Part shown: piece by piece, positions 42,052 to 53,908 of the stretch | Layout of the letters: the number at the start of each line of letters is the position of its first letter | Numbering within the stretch: the stretch's first letter is position 1 | NCBI GenBank assembly: GCA_028274465.1 | Contig: CM051456.1 | Location: 81,020,753-81,084,752 of the forward strand | Length of the DNA: 64,000 bases | Source: Plantago ovata | Lineage: Eukaryota; Streptophyta; Magnoliopsida; Lamiales; Plantaginaceae | Direction: 5' to 3' | Position numbers and translations under genes: made by a program | The notes under the pieces: generated by a model | Seen by the model: the letters and a program-made list of their open reading frames with translations, nothing else | What the model was told of the DNA's origin: nothing | Database searches by the model: none

Positions 42052-43684
42052 ATGTCTTTAGGAGACGCTCCCTTGCTGAAGTTGGAAAACTACGAAAAAT
42101 GGTGAAACAATATGATGCTACATCTTGAGGCCATTAGTGATGAGATGGTCACTGTCATTAATGATGGACCTATGAGATCACTAAGGTTGAAAGACGTTTT
42201 CCTCACAAAACCACCGAAGCTGGAAAGGAAACTATCTTAGGCGAACCGGTTGATACCGTTGTGCCAAAACCGAGAGAGGAATGGACTTCCGACGAAGCTA
42301 AGTGATTTCGTCTTGATGGCCAAGCAAGAAACATCATCATTCGATCAACTCCGGATACCATACAGTGCAAACTGTGGGGTGCTAAAACTTCTAAGGAAGC
42401 TTGGAAATGGTTCAAGATCTTTGTGTTGGATATGACAAAACCAAGGAAAACAAACTTGAAGTGCTGAAATTAAAGTTCCAAAACTTTAAACAAGGTACAA
42501 ACGAGTCACTGGAAGACTTGGACTTCAGATTCACAACTCTTGTTAGTGAAATGGCAGCCTTGGGTGTTGGAAATCTTTACTCAGATTCTGAGAAGGTGAA
42601 AACCATCATCAGAAGTCTGAATCAAGAATGCATCCACACTCAGAACTTCTACTACAATCAAGGAATGCCAAACATTACACCAACAGAGTTGTTCTCTCAT
42701 CTTGCTACTGTCAACTACGAGACAAAGCAAAGAGAAAATGTGTTTGCTGAAAAATCGCAAAACATTGCTCTTGCTGCAAAGCCGTCATCTTCTGAAAAGA
42801 AGAATGATAAAGAGCATGCTGATGAAAATTCTTTGGTTGTCAAAAACATGAAGAAATTCATCAGTAAGGAACTTGAAAGGCGAAAAGCAAAAGAGAAGCT
42901 GAAAAAGCATCTTGGTAACAACTACCATAAGTACAAGAATGAGACTAGCTCGCTGAACAAGCAAGCTCAGCAAGCAACTTCATCAGAAGAACCAGCAATT
43001 GGAAATGATCTCTGCTTTTACTGCAAAAAGCATGGACACTTCAAAGCAAATTGCCCTTTGCTGAAAGGCAAATCTGCTGAAAAGAAGAAGAAGTTCAAAA
43101 GAGCTTTTATTGCTGAAGAAAAGAAGAAGCTTCAAGCAAAAATCGATGCATTATGCATTGATACTAGCTCCGAAGACAGTGAAGATGAAAGCTCAGACAC
43201 TGACGATGAAGAAGCCACTCTAGACGTGGAGATTGGCAAAGAAGTTTGTGGAATAGCTATGTAAGCTTATCCAGATGTGTCAAACTACGAGTTCTGCCTC
43301 ATGGCCGGTCAGGTAAACAATCCTACCTCTGACTCAGACTCAGAAAGTGAAGACGAGATTGACCTTGACAAGATTCAAGGAGAAATCGAAAGATTTGAGA
43401 AAACTCTGAGCAAACAGCAAGAGAAACTACAGATTGCTGAAACTCTGACCAAGCAGACTACTACAAAGTATGTCTTGCTGAAGGAAGACACAGAAGAAAA
43501 GGATGCTAAAATAAGGCGTCTTAAGAAGTTAATTGCTGAAGCTACAGAGAAGAATTCTCAAATGACATTAGAATTGGAAGAATATTAGTCCTCAATTCTA
43601 AAGTTACTTGCTGAAATTCAAGAAATGAAAAAGATGAAAATCAATTTCAAATCTTATGCTGACGCAAGTAATACGCTGACTGAA
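42052..43684 (+). pseudogene. gag of Co3 (several stops)
   Basis: ATG at 42052 (MSLGDAPLLKLENYEKW). A TGA follows at about 42103, a small deletion near 42174, then an open stretch 42401-43264 with the Copia gag core (KLKFQNFKQGTNESLEDLDFRF) and zinc knuckle CFYCKKHGHFKANC. Stops follow at 43262-43264 (GAA to TAA) and 43586-43588 (CAG to TAG), judged against Co5. Role when intact: particle protein. Confidence 0.88.
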
Positions 43685-43688
43685 CTAA

Positions 43689-44166
43689 TGTTGGTCCCTT
43701 TAAACAACAAGAAAAGACTAGGAGGGGGGGGGGGTGAAGAGTCTTTTCAAACTTTCGTTGTTTAAAACTTTCTCAGCAAGTGCTTATTACTTTTCAGTAA
43801 TGAGTTTGCTGGTACTTAACTTTCTCAGCAAGCGTAAGTTACTTTTCAGTAGCTTGGTTTGCTGATACTTAAAATAAGAGAGCGGAAGTCTTTGATACAA
43901 TAAGTGCTTTTTCAGTAAGTAAAGGTTTCAGCAAGTGATGTGAGTGACTGTGTACAGACAGATATGATTTGCTGAAAACTAAGTACAGTAAGTAAATCAC
44001 ACAAACACTTTTATAGTGGTATCTGAGAGTGGCGTAATCTCTCAACTAATCCACTTTGTCCTTTCTAGGACTGAATCCACTAAGATATGATTGAGGTTCC
44101 TTACAATCTCCTATCTAGAGCGATTCAACAGAAATCAAAGCACACTTGCTTTGTCTCCAACCTAAT
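43689..44166 (-). repeat. Co4 3' LTR, part 1 (LTR end)
   Basis: Starts TGTTGGTCCCTTT, the reverse complement of the Copia LTR end. It contains the duplicated palindromic unit with ATTACT/AGTAAT and GTTACT arms (about 43788-43855). Confidence 0.9.
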
Positions 44167-45567
44167 TGATGATGTCGTTTTTCACCAATTAAATTTGTTT
44201 AAAAGCCTAAGAACACTTATCACTACACAAACTACAGTGCAATGGCAAGTTGTCCCCGAGTGTCGTTCTCTCGGGACCTAACGTGGCTTTGCTTGAGGTT
44301 TTTGCTAGTAATTTCAGTCAACGAGTTCAAATGTTTGTAGAATCGTTTCCTTTGAACAAAGCAACGAGAAATCAGATTGTTGTAATCAAGTTTGGAAAAC
44401 GGTTGGTGGTAGAAATCAAATACACATGCATGGGTTACGAATATGCTCACAAGTTCAGTGCGTAAAACCTTCGATCAAGTTTGCTAAGCAACTCGTCTAG
44501 GTAACTTTAAGACACACATCATAAAAGACCACTATCAATACTTTAGAGGTGCTTGTCACCAACACCATTTATCTAGCATGCTGCAAATCTCTAACATACA
44601 ATCCTATAGCTTTCATTGACCAAGAGTTTGTCACTATACTCAATTCGAATATATTTTATAGGCAACTAAGAATCATATGAAGGAATTTGCAGCAAGATTG
44701 AATCACAATCTCATGTAAGCATAAACATAACCCATAACATGCATATTCTACATTCTACCACCAACACAAAAGATTTAGCTACTCATATTCATCAACATAG
44801 ACATCAATTCATATGAATAATAATCAGAATACATCATATCAAACTACAAGACAAGAGAGTGATACAAGTTACCACCAAAGCTGTCACTAATCGGTGGAAA
44901 TCAAAGAAAACCTCTCCGTAGATGATTACAAAGGATGAATTCCAATCAAAATCTTGAATCCCAAGCTAAAATACAATGTAATCTGAGTTTTCTCTGAGTT
45001 TTGGGGCTTAGGAGCTCTCCAAAACGAAGTTACAGTTCAAAAGATCTCAAAAAATGACCAAAGATCAGATCTAAGAAGGAAAATCCGAAAACGTAACCGC
45101 TGCCAAGCGGACCGCTTGGAGAAGCCAAGCGGAGCGCTTGGCAAGCGAAGCGCTTTGGCACTCCAAGCGCTTCGCTTGGCTTCTGTGCCAAAGCTCCTGG
45201 AAATTGAAGCGGAGCGCTTCACTATTCCAGGCGCTTAGCTTGGCTCTTGGGCAGATTTTTGTCTTCAAACTCAATCTTTTTGCCCTCGCATGGCCCTCGG
45301 GTGCCTTGGACTCATCCTTCTCGATGCTTATTGATACTCAAACACTTACGAACAAGCCACGGAGATTGGGGAACTTCAACGGGGCCATCTTTTCCATCAA
45401 AAAGGCTCGTTTTTAGCTCCAAAAACGCCGTTTCGTACCTAAGTGCCTGAAAATGCTGAAAACACAAAACGTGACACTATTCTACAAAACTAACCAAAAA
45501 ACAAGGCTAGAAGATAGCAAAAGAAGGTAAAAAAGACAAGATGAACGCGTCAAAAATACGTTCATCA
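44167..45567 (-). repeat. Gy6 3' LTR (1401 bp)
   Basis: The minus strand runs from TGATGAACG at 45567 to ...GACATCATCA at 44167. The hairpin block is at about 45100-45245 and the TATA-like sequence at about 44645-44657. Confidence 0.93.
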
Positions 45568-47656
45568 AACTCCCCAAACCAAACCTTTGCTTGTCCTCAA
45601 GCAACAAACTATCCTAAATGCAACACAAAAGGAGTCTCATGCCAAGTAAAGTGAACTAATCTATTGAATCTACCAAATTCTTATGAACAAAAACAAATGA
45701 GCATGACATGCAAATAGGTTGAAGTATGCCTCGATTGCGAATATACACATTCTCAAGTGCACTTGGTTAAACAAAGGAGTCTCACGTAACATGTTCTACC
45801 TGGACCTGGTCAGTGACGACACAATGATGCATGTTATCATACTACAATTGCCCCGTGCCTATGAAACCGATGACTTAATACTGTTCACCAAGCGAGACTT
45901 TTCCTCAAGGGAGGGCGAACCAATACTGGCTCTCATCAAACGAAGGAGGGTTCCCTTAGAAGATAACACTCCCCTATTCTACCCAGACTCTCAAGAATGA
46001 GCCTCTTTCAACCACTTCTTGAATAGCAAGATGAGGGTGGTCAAGAACAGGCCTTGGACAAGGCGACACGAAACGAAAGATAGAATTTACAACTCGACAC
46101 TTCACAAGAACAAAATACTTACATGACACTTGACACTACGAGACTGCTTTTGGCTTGCAACGACCCTTCTTTTGCTTTTGGGTCTTATTCTTTATTTTCT
46201 TTCTTCCTTTTTTTTTATTTTTTTTTATTTTCTCTTTTTCTTTCCTCTTTTTTTCTTCTTTTCATTTTCTCCTTTTTTTTTTCTTTTATATAGGGGCAAG
46301 CAGCAATATTACGTGTCAAAAACACCTCCCCAAACCTATCGAGAGAATAGGTTTGAGCAGAAAGACGAAAAGGAAAAAGGAAAGACTCTCTTACAAAGAC
46401 ACCTCCCCAAACCTATTCGAAAGAATAGGTTGGGACACAAAACAAAAAGAAAAAGAAAAAGGAAGCTTTACAACGACTCAAAGACGAAAGAAAAGATCAA
46501 CGAAGCAACCCCCTCCCCAAACCTATTCGATAGAATAGGTTTAATACAAGGAATCGCACACCTCACACTACCTCCTTCCTAGGCATTTGGCAATCTCTAA
46601 TCGAGGTGAAGAACTTGTCGCCTCTTACGTACATAATTACACGGGTTACAACCATAGACTCTAACATGCATCATTTCATAAGGCCATCGTGAACCGCAGC
46701 AGAAGAAACACCACTCAAGGTGATGTCGAGACTACTAAGCTTAACTAGTGCACATGCGAATGTGACAAACCAAGCGAGACAAGCCTCAAACTACTTGCAA
46801 AGTGATGCAACATATGATCAATGGTCATAAACACTTAGTCTACTCAATAAAAAGGTTCAAAAGACTTGGCAATAAACTCCACACACAACAACGTGCAACA
46901 ACTAATCTAGGGATGATATGCATGCAAAAATTTGAAAAAACACGACAAATCACATGAACTTGAGTAAAATCAGGCATATACGAACCACACAAGCATATAG
47001 TACTGAAAATCCAATACCCCCTCCCCAAACCTAAACTTTTGCTCGTCCTCGAGCAAAGAAAAGTTGAATGAAAAGGAAAAATTGGATTGAAAGTACACTT
47101 CCCTGAGATAAAGGTTCGTGTCCAATCTCCTATATATGAGTAGTACCTGAAAGGACTCAAGAAACAAGTGAAAACGGGTGCGCAAAGGTGAGAAGAATGG
47201 AAAAAACGAGGAAAATCTGGGTACAGGGTCCAGGCGGACCGCTTGGCGGGAGCCAAGCGGTTCGCTTGGTCAAGCGGAGCGCTAGGGAGGCTCCAGGCGC
47301 TCCGCTTGAATTTCCAGGAAGTTGCAAAACTTCCTGGAATTTCAAGCGGACCGCTTGGCCCTTCCAAGCGCTTCGCTTGGCCCTGTTTCCAGATTTTCGA
47401 TGTTTTTTCCTATGTTAATCACCTAAGGCACCAAGACAAAAACTAGACTAAACTAATCACGACAAAAGGCACACAGGCCACAACTACAAAAGCAAATAAA
47501 AAGAAAAAAAAAAAAAAAAAAGACAAGAGTCAAAAGTCACAACATCATACAACCAAATCGAAATGAAAAGAGTTTCAACCAACAATAGTAAACAAGCCAA
47601 AATAACGATAATATACAAATACTACCGATAAATGTGGCCACTGTCGGCTAGTGTCT
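45568..47656 (-). other. Gy6 noncoding 3' region
   Basis: No credible gene. Polypurine tract plus hairpin at 45568-45605, C/T tract about 46180-46290, AACCTATTC hairpin units about 46325-46535, internal hairpin plus polypurine-like module about 47015-47060, post-ORF2 hairpin block 47230-47385, and a 20-base A run at about 47503-47521 not seen in the other copies. Confidence 0.78.
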
Positions 47657-48979
47657 CTAGGAGTAGGGGTCGTAGGGGGTGTTAAGAAAGGCATTCCCAC
47701 TACCACCGGTCTGATCATAGAAAGTATACCCCGGAATTCGGCGAGCTAAGGCATCATGGCGGTTCATCATCTCCTCCTGGTGGGCTCTCCAACGCCTAGT
47801 GTCCTCTGCTCGAGCGGCCTCCCAACGCTGATCTACACGCCCTTGGTAATCATCCCAACGCTGCTCCTCCATCACACGGAAGTCCTCCCACCTCTTGACT
47901 TTGCGCTCCTCAAATCCCCGAAATTGCTCGGTAAGCTGGGTCGACTGAGCCTCCAACATGTTGGTTTGGAAGCTACCAAACTGATCGACCAAGATCTGGT
48001 TGAACCCCGAGAAGTCGAAGCTTCCTTGTCCGGCCGTAGGCGGAGGTGGAGGAGGTGTCACATGGCGCGTAACCCTTGGTTGCATGGGTTCTCCTTGCTG
48101 AGCGCACCAAGTCCCGTACATCTCATTGTACGTATCAATGTTGATGGGTTTCTTCGGCTTCTTGTCCAGTACGAGGTCGGGAACTCCGGCCTCCTTGCAC
48201 ATGCCCGTGATCAAGTTACCAAAGGCAAGCTTTCGGTTTGCATTACGGCGGCGCTTGAATTCCTCGAAGATGACGATGCCAGGAGTGAGAGGCAAATTAT
48301 GCAAGAGAGCATAGACTAGGACTCCGTAATAGGACTGAACCTCGGAATCATGTGTGCTAGGGATCAGATTGGCTTGAACGAACTTCAACATCATCCTTGC
48401 CTCGAAGGTGAGATCGTTGTGGCGCAAAATCCGGGGTGGTTCATCAGGCAATTCAAAATCTTCCACGGTAATGCCATTCAGTACCTCCATGGGGTAATGA
48501 TCAGACTCCCGGTCGTAGACATAGAGCTCCGCGGGATCAAATCTCTCGTGGGATGCAGGCCGGCGGTTTGGATCCCGCGCCAGTGGCCTATCCAATCGCA
48601 TAATGAAGCGAGTGATGCTCAAAGGAGTAAACTCGGCCCCAACACCGCGGACGGGAACCTCACCGGTCCGTTCATTGTAGTCCGTGAAGGCAATGTAGAA
48701 GTCCTCCACTACTGCTTGGTCCCAATTTGGCATGACCTCGCCATAGTACTTCCAGCCTCGCTCAGTAATGAGCTTGTTGAGCTCTCTGGCACCATCCAAC
48801 CCGCTCTCACCAGCCGTGAAGCGAATGCTCCTCTCAGAAATGTACGTGTGCTTATGGGCATGGAAACTCGGTTCGAATTGCCTTGCCCTCCCCGATTGGC
48901 GATACTCGCGGGGTGTGGCCGTTTGTTGAGCACTCGAGGTCCCTTCTCCCCTTGATCTCTTGGATCTTCTTGATGCCAT
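47657..48979 (-). CDS. ORF2 of Gy6: putative plant transposon protein-like (intact)
   Basis: 440 codons from the ATG at 48979 (MASRRSKRSRGEGTSS). The upstream in-frame ATG at 49048 is not conserved and would lie inside the possible intron. Domain order as in Gy1: basic start, transposon-protein-like core (GWKYYGEVMPNWDQAVVEDF), proline run after VTRHVT, and a Trp/Arg/Glu-rich tail with repeated RWE and RWD words. It carries a small insertion (LTEQ) relative to Gy1. Substitutions against Gy1 leave the frame open over 1.3 kb, which suggests it was still coding at the time of insertion. Confidence 0.82.
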   Translation of the reverse strand: MASRRSKRSRGEGTSSAQQTATPREYRQSGRARQFEPSFHAHKHTYISERSIRFTAGESGLDGARELNKLITERGWKYYGEVMPNWDQAVVEDFYIAFTDYNERTGEVPVRGVGAEFTPLSITRFIMRLDRPLARDPNRRPASHERFDPAELYVYDRESDHYPMEVLNGITVEDFELPDEPPRILRHNDLTFEARMMLKFVQANLIPSTHDSEVQSYYGVLVYALLHNLPLTPGIVIFEEFKRRRNANRKLAFGNLITGMCKEAGVPDLVLDKKPKKPINIDTYNEMYGTWCAQQGEPMQPRVTRHVTPPPPPPTAGQGSFDFSGFNQILVDQFGSFQTNMLEAQSTQLTEQFRGFEERKVKRWEDFRVMEEQRWDDYQGRVDQRWEAARAEDTRRWRAHQEEMMNRHDALARRIPGYTFYDQTGGSGNAFLNTPYDPYS

Positions 48980-48984
48980 TGTAC

Positions 48985-49456
48985 CTAAAATAATCAAATT
49001 AGGTAACTTCAAGAGACAATGAGACTTAGACTCGACTCCAATACTCACTCAACTAATCTCATGGTGAGTTTGAAGGCTTGCTAAAGTTCATATGAACAAA
49101 TCGAAAAGCTTTAACACTTCGTTACGATAAATCTATACGAATCTAAACCAAGCAAACAAACTCTCCAATTGAATTACCCAACCAATCCAACACATTCTCA
49201 TGCAATCACAACATCACCATAATCATAACATAACTCAAATTCAAGGCTAACAATCATCAAACAATTACATAGCAAAAATTCGAGCACTAGAGTTCATCAT
49301 AAATCAAGAGGAGCAAAATTCGAATTTAGACATCACATCTAGTAAGAAACATGCTCAACAAGCATCATCAAACTCTAATTCACCAATGCATAACACAATT
49401 GAAGCTAATTAAGATAAAATCCCAAATTCAAGAAAGTTAGGGTTCATGAGAGGTAC
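48985..49456 (-). other. Possible leader intron before ORF2 (Gy6)
   Basis: CAAAG|GTACCT opens and ATTTTAG|GTACA closes it, 472 bp, shorter than in Gy2. The splice-site dinucleotides are kept although about 150 bp of the inside differ in length. Confidence 0.4.
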
Positions 49457-49664
49457 CTTTGATTCCTTGTTATGGATGCTTCAAACGTGAAATTTGATCG
49501 GTTTAGATGATAGAGGGGGTGATGGGCTTTGTAAAATGCACAAGATTGCAAGAATTGGTGGAGAATTGAGAGAGATTGAGATTTTTGGGGTGCTAAATCG
49601 GCAATGGAGGAAGAAAAACGAAGTGGGGGGCTTTGAAACACAAGTGCCCCGCTTAGCTTTCTTA

Positions 49665-49880
49665 AGGAAAGCCAAGCGAAGCGCTTGGCAAGCGGTCCGC
49701 TTGGGAACTCCCAAGCGCTCCACTTGGATTTCCAGTAAGAATTTTCATTCTTACTGGAAATTCAAGCGGACCGCTTGGGCGTGCCAAGCGCTCCGCTTGG
49801 ATTTCCGGTAAGAATGGAATTCTTACAGGAAATCCAAGCGGACCGCTTGGGATTTCCAAGCGGTTCGCTTGGGACCTGAA
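49665..49880. repeat. Pre-ORF2 hairpin block of Gy6
   Basis: Short CCAAGCG/CGCTTGG hairpins (loops GAC, GTC, CTC, GTT among others). Two long hairpins on TTCCAGTAAGAAT/ATTCTTACTGGAA (about 49729-49760) and TTCCGGTAAGAAT/ATTCTTACAGGAA (about 49802-49832). The second has one unpaired change. Confidence 0.88.
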
Positions 49881-50053
49881 GCTCCCAAATCCATTTTTTT
49901 CCGACTTTTGCTAAATTTTCACCCCAAAAACCTTGTCTAAACAACGAAACAAAATTTAAACGTGCTTCTAATCTATATGCAAGTACCTACAACCTCGGGT
50001 TGCCTCCCGAGAAGCGCCTTGGTTTAAAAGTCGTTGGCTCGACTCGTCTTAGC

Positions 50054-52360
50054 TCATGCGGGATCAATTTCGCATCGGGTACTAGACTTCCCCGTCCAAG
50101 TGCTCTTCAAAGCACCAAGTCCCTGCACATCTTGACGAACATAAAGAGGACCAAAGAATCCTACAAGTTCGTTAGTATCAACATAAGCACATGAATTAAT
50201 TATGGCTCGCAACGTATGTTGCTTGCCATTTACCTCGAAGCTACATGTACGACGGTACATGTCTATCACCATATGTACTTTGTTGATGAAGGCTCTACCC
50301 AAAAGAACCACATCCTTGAGCTTTGCGGAGGATGTAGGCATGACGATGAAGTTCGTCTTGACCTCTACACCGGCGACTCTTACCACTAGATTCTCGATCA
50401 CACCCAATGGCTTCTTCATAGACCCGTCCGCCAATTGCACCATGCACTTCATTGGTCTTAAGCCAGACAAACCCGACTCTTCGTACACGTTCAAAGGTAT
50501 GACATTCACACCCGCTCCCGTGTCTAGAGTTGCCACTATTCCATCCTTCTTACCCAAGCCGATTTCCACATCAAAGCTCTCTTGGATAGGCACTTCCACC
50601 ATATCCACCAACTCATCCTCAGACGATGAGTTTTCATTCACTTCTTCCACTATCGCATCAGATTGTGCGACCACTTTCTCTTCCACAACTACCTTAGGAG
50701 TCTCAAGATCCTCACTCACTTTGCAAGTTTCAGTTATCTTGCAACTTGGCACCTCAACTAGTGCATTGTCTCTCACAACCGTGATCTCCACGGGCAAATC
50801 AGTCACCACGGTTATGGCCATAGCCTTCTCCGTGTTTCCGGGAAACTTCCCTTGCTCTCTACTTGCCCCCCGATCTATTAGCTCTTGCAACTTCTTATGG
50901 AGGTTGCTACTACTAGCCTCAAGCTTCTCAAACCGCTGATTATTAGTATCTTCATTACGATAGTAATGCTCCATAAACTTATTTGTTTTCAACACAAAAT
51001 CGTTGAGAGAAGAGACAAGAGGTGAAGGAAGCACCCCTCCACCTTGTGGTCCCGAACTAGCAACCTGAGGCGGAGGTGTAGGATTAGAAGGTGGTGCTCC
51101 TTCATACCAATTGTTCCCATAGCTGAGACGACTTCTATCTTGATTAGGCCCATAGGCATTTTGATCCGGGTTATGAAGATAACCACGGTTGCCTTGATTC
51201 TGGTACCCACCTCGGGGTCCACGGTTTTGTGGCCTCACATTGCAATAACCTTGCCCGTAGTTCACATCTCCAACTACTTGCTCTCCCTCAGCAGCATATA
51301 CTTCTTGACGGACATCGTTCGTGATATATTGCTCTCTAGCAAATTCAGAATGGCATAAGTAGGCCGGGTGCCCATAGTTCTTGCACACACCACAAACTTC
51401 CGTAGAAGGAGAAGGAATGCTTTGCCTCAAAGCTTGCTTCACTTCATGGGCGAACCCATCGAAGGCATTTTGTTCCACTACTACCTTGGCCTCACCTCTT
51501 TGCTCCTTTTGGAGCACTCGAGCCCTCACATTCCGGTTTTGGGAATTCCGGTACATCATGTCCAGCTTCACTTGGGCTTGAGAAGGAAGCAACTCCCCCA
51601 TACTACCTCAACAAATACTATCCACTTGAGATTGAATCTCAGGATGTAAACCGTTGGAAAAGAATTGGAGAAGCTGACCTTTATCATACCCGTTATGTGG
51701 GCATCGATGATGCAACCCCATGAAACGATCATAGGCCTCGTGGAAAGGCTCATCGTACCTCTGCTCGAAGGAGCTAATTTGGCTCTTCATAGGCATTGTC
51801 TTGGAAGCGGGGTAGTAACGCTCCATGAACTTATCAAAACATAGATCCCATGTTGTCAAAGACCCCGCCTCCAAAGTATTGAGCCAAGCCTTTGCACGAT
51901 CGCCTAGCCCCATCGAAAAGACCTTCATGCGGAGATCATCATCCGTAACACCAGCTCCTGGTCGCCCAAGATGGAGAACAAAGTTCTCGAGCTCATTCAA
52001 GTACCCTATCACGTCCTCATTAGCCATCCCATAGAATTTGGGTAGTTGTTGGAACATGTGATTCTTGATCTCCAAGTTCCTTGTGGCATCATTGAGGACA
52101 ATTGCTGGTCCTCTATCCCCAACCGTAGGCTTAGTAAGTGTACGTATGGGCCTCTCTGCCATTTCACCTTCCAAGTAAACAGATTCAAGAATTGGCTCCA
52201 AAAGATAAGAAGAAGACTCTTCCCGAATACCAGAAGTGGAAGCTCTAGATGCTACTCCTTCAAACTCGAGATTTAAATTCCTCCTTCTCCTTTGAAACAA
52301 ACGATCGATCTCGTCTACAAAAGGTTCAATGATAGGTCCACCCATTCGGGTTCTAGGCAT
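50054..52360 (-). pseudogene. gag-protease of Gy6 (one premature stop)
   Basis: 768 codons from the ATG at 52360. The single defect is a TGA at 51608-51610 where Gy2 has a Gly codon. Domains: retrotransposon gag about residues 105-250, zinc knuckle CGVCKNYGHPAYLC about 323-336, Gly/Asn/Tyr-rich linker, coiled-coil-like segment, and protease with DTG at 612-614 (50517-50525) and a later LGRAFI motif. The frame stops about 150 residues after DTG with no reverse transcriptase. It is the best template for the family protein. Confidence 0.9.
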
Positions 52361-52482
52361 GCACTCACCTGAAATTCAAGATAGTGAGTATCTCAAGCAA
52401 AAAGAAACAAAAACAGAAATGAGACAAAGAAGAGATGTTGGCTGAAAAAACCAAAACAAAAACACCAATCAAAGGAGTTAAG

Positions 52483-52500
52483 TCCCCGGCAACGACGCCA
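52483..52500 (-). other. Primer binding site of Gy6, tRNA-Asp
   Basis: The minus strand reads TGGCGTCGTTGCCGGGGA, the same single mismatch as Gy2. Three bases from the LTR edge. Confidence 0.88.
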
Positions 52501-52503
52501 AAT

Positions 52504-53903
52504 TGATGATGTCGTTTTTCACCAATTAAATTTGTTTAAAAGCCTAAGAACACTTATCACTACACAAACTAGAGTGCAATGGCAAGTTGTCCCCGAGTGT
52601 CGTTCTCTCGGGACCTAACGTGGCTTTGCTTGAGGTTTTTGCTAGTAATTTCAGTCAACGAGTTCAAATGTTTGTAGAATCGTTTCCTTTGAACAAAGCA
52701 ACGAGAAATCAGATTGTTGTAATCAAGTTTGGAAAACGGTTGGTGGTAGAAATCAAATACACATGCATGGGTTACGAATATGCTCACAAGTTCAGTGCGT
52801 AAAACCTTCGATCAAGTCTGCTAAGCAACTCGTCTAGGTAACTTTAAGACACACATCATAAAAGACCACTATCAATACTTTAGAGGTGCTTGTCACCAAC
52901 ACCATTTATCTAGCATGCTGCAAATCTCTAACATACAATCCTATAGCTTTCATTGACCAAGAGTTTGTCACTATACTCAATTCGAATATATTTTATAGGC
53001 AACTAAGAATCATATGAAGGAATTTGCAGCAAGATTGAATCACAATCTCATGTAAGCATAAACATAACCCATAACATGCATATTCTACATTCTACCACCA
53101 ACACAAAAGATTTGGCTACTCATATTCATCAACATAGACATCAATTCATATGAATAATAATCAGAATACATCATATCAAACTACAAGACAAGAGAGTGAT
53201 ACAAGTTACCACCAAAGCTGTCACTAATCGGTGGAAATCAAAGAAAACCTCTCGGTAGATGATTACAAAGGATGAATTCCAATCAAAACCTTGAATCCCA
53301 AGCTAAAATACAATGTAATCTGAGTTTTCTCTGAGTTTTGGGGCTTAGGGGCTCTCCAAAACGAAGTTACAGTTCAAAAGATCTCAAAAAATGACCAAAT
53401 ATCAGATCTAAGAAGGAAAATCCGAAAACGTAACCGCTGCCAAGCGGACCGCTTGGAGAAGCCAAGCGGAGCGCTTGGCAAGCGAAGCGCTTTGGCACTC
53501 CAAGCGCTTCGCTTGGCTTCTGTGCCAAAGCTCCTGGAATTGAAGCGGAGCGCTTCACTATTCCACGCGCTTAGCTTGGCTCCTGGGCAGATTTTTGTCT
53601 TCAAACTCAATCTTTTTGCCCTCGCATGGCCCTCGGGTGCCTTGGACTCATCCTTCTCGATGCTTATTGATACTCAAACACTTACGAACAAGTCACGGAG
53701 ATTGGGGAACTTCAACGGGGCCATCTTTTCCATCAAAAAGGCTCGTTTTTAGCTCCAAAAACGCCGTTTCGTACCTAAGCGCCTGAAAATGCAGAAAACA
53801 CAAAAGGTGACACTATTGTACAAAACTAACCAAAAAACAAGGCTAGAAGATAGCAAAAGAAGGTAAAAAAGACAAGATGAACGCGTCAAAAACACGTTCA
53901 TCA
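52504..53903 (-). repeat. Gy6 5' LTR (1400 bp)
   Basis: Starts (minus strand) TGATGAACG at 53903 and ends ...GACATCATCA at 52504. Hairpin block at about 53440-53580. Confidence 0.93.
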
Positions 53904-53908
53904 CTAAT

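Larger units (their letters stand above)
40425..43688 (+). mobile_element. Co3: Copia element, 5' LTR and gag only
   Basis: Plus-strand element inserted in Co2. It has LTR, primer site and gag. It is interrupted at 43688/43689 by the minus-strand LTR of Co4; the rest of Co3 would lie beyond Co4 and is not seen. Co5 shows the uninterrupted continuation (GAACTAAACTCTTATTT at about 63246). Confidence 0.85.
44167..53903 (-). mobile_element. Gy6: complete non-autonomous Ty3/Gypsy-like retrotransposon
   Basis: The reference copy: two LTRs of 1401 and 1400 bp, tRNA-Asp primer site, gag-protease with a single premature stop, possible intron, intact ORF2, all hairpin blocks and a polypurine tract. 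The 5-bp target duplication CTAAT (44162-44166 and 53904-53908) joins perfectly into the Co4 LTR when Gy6 is removed. LTRs differ by roughly 15-20 positions by eye, so insertion is recent compared with the other copies. Confidence 0.95.
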
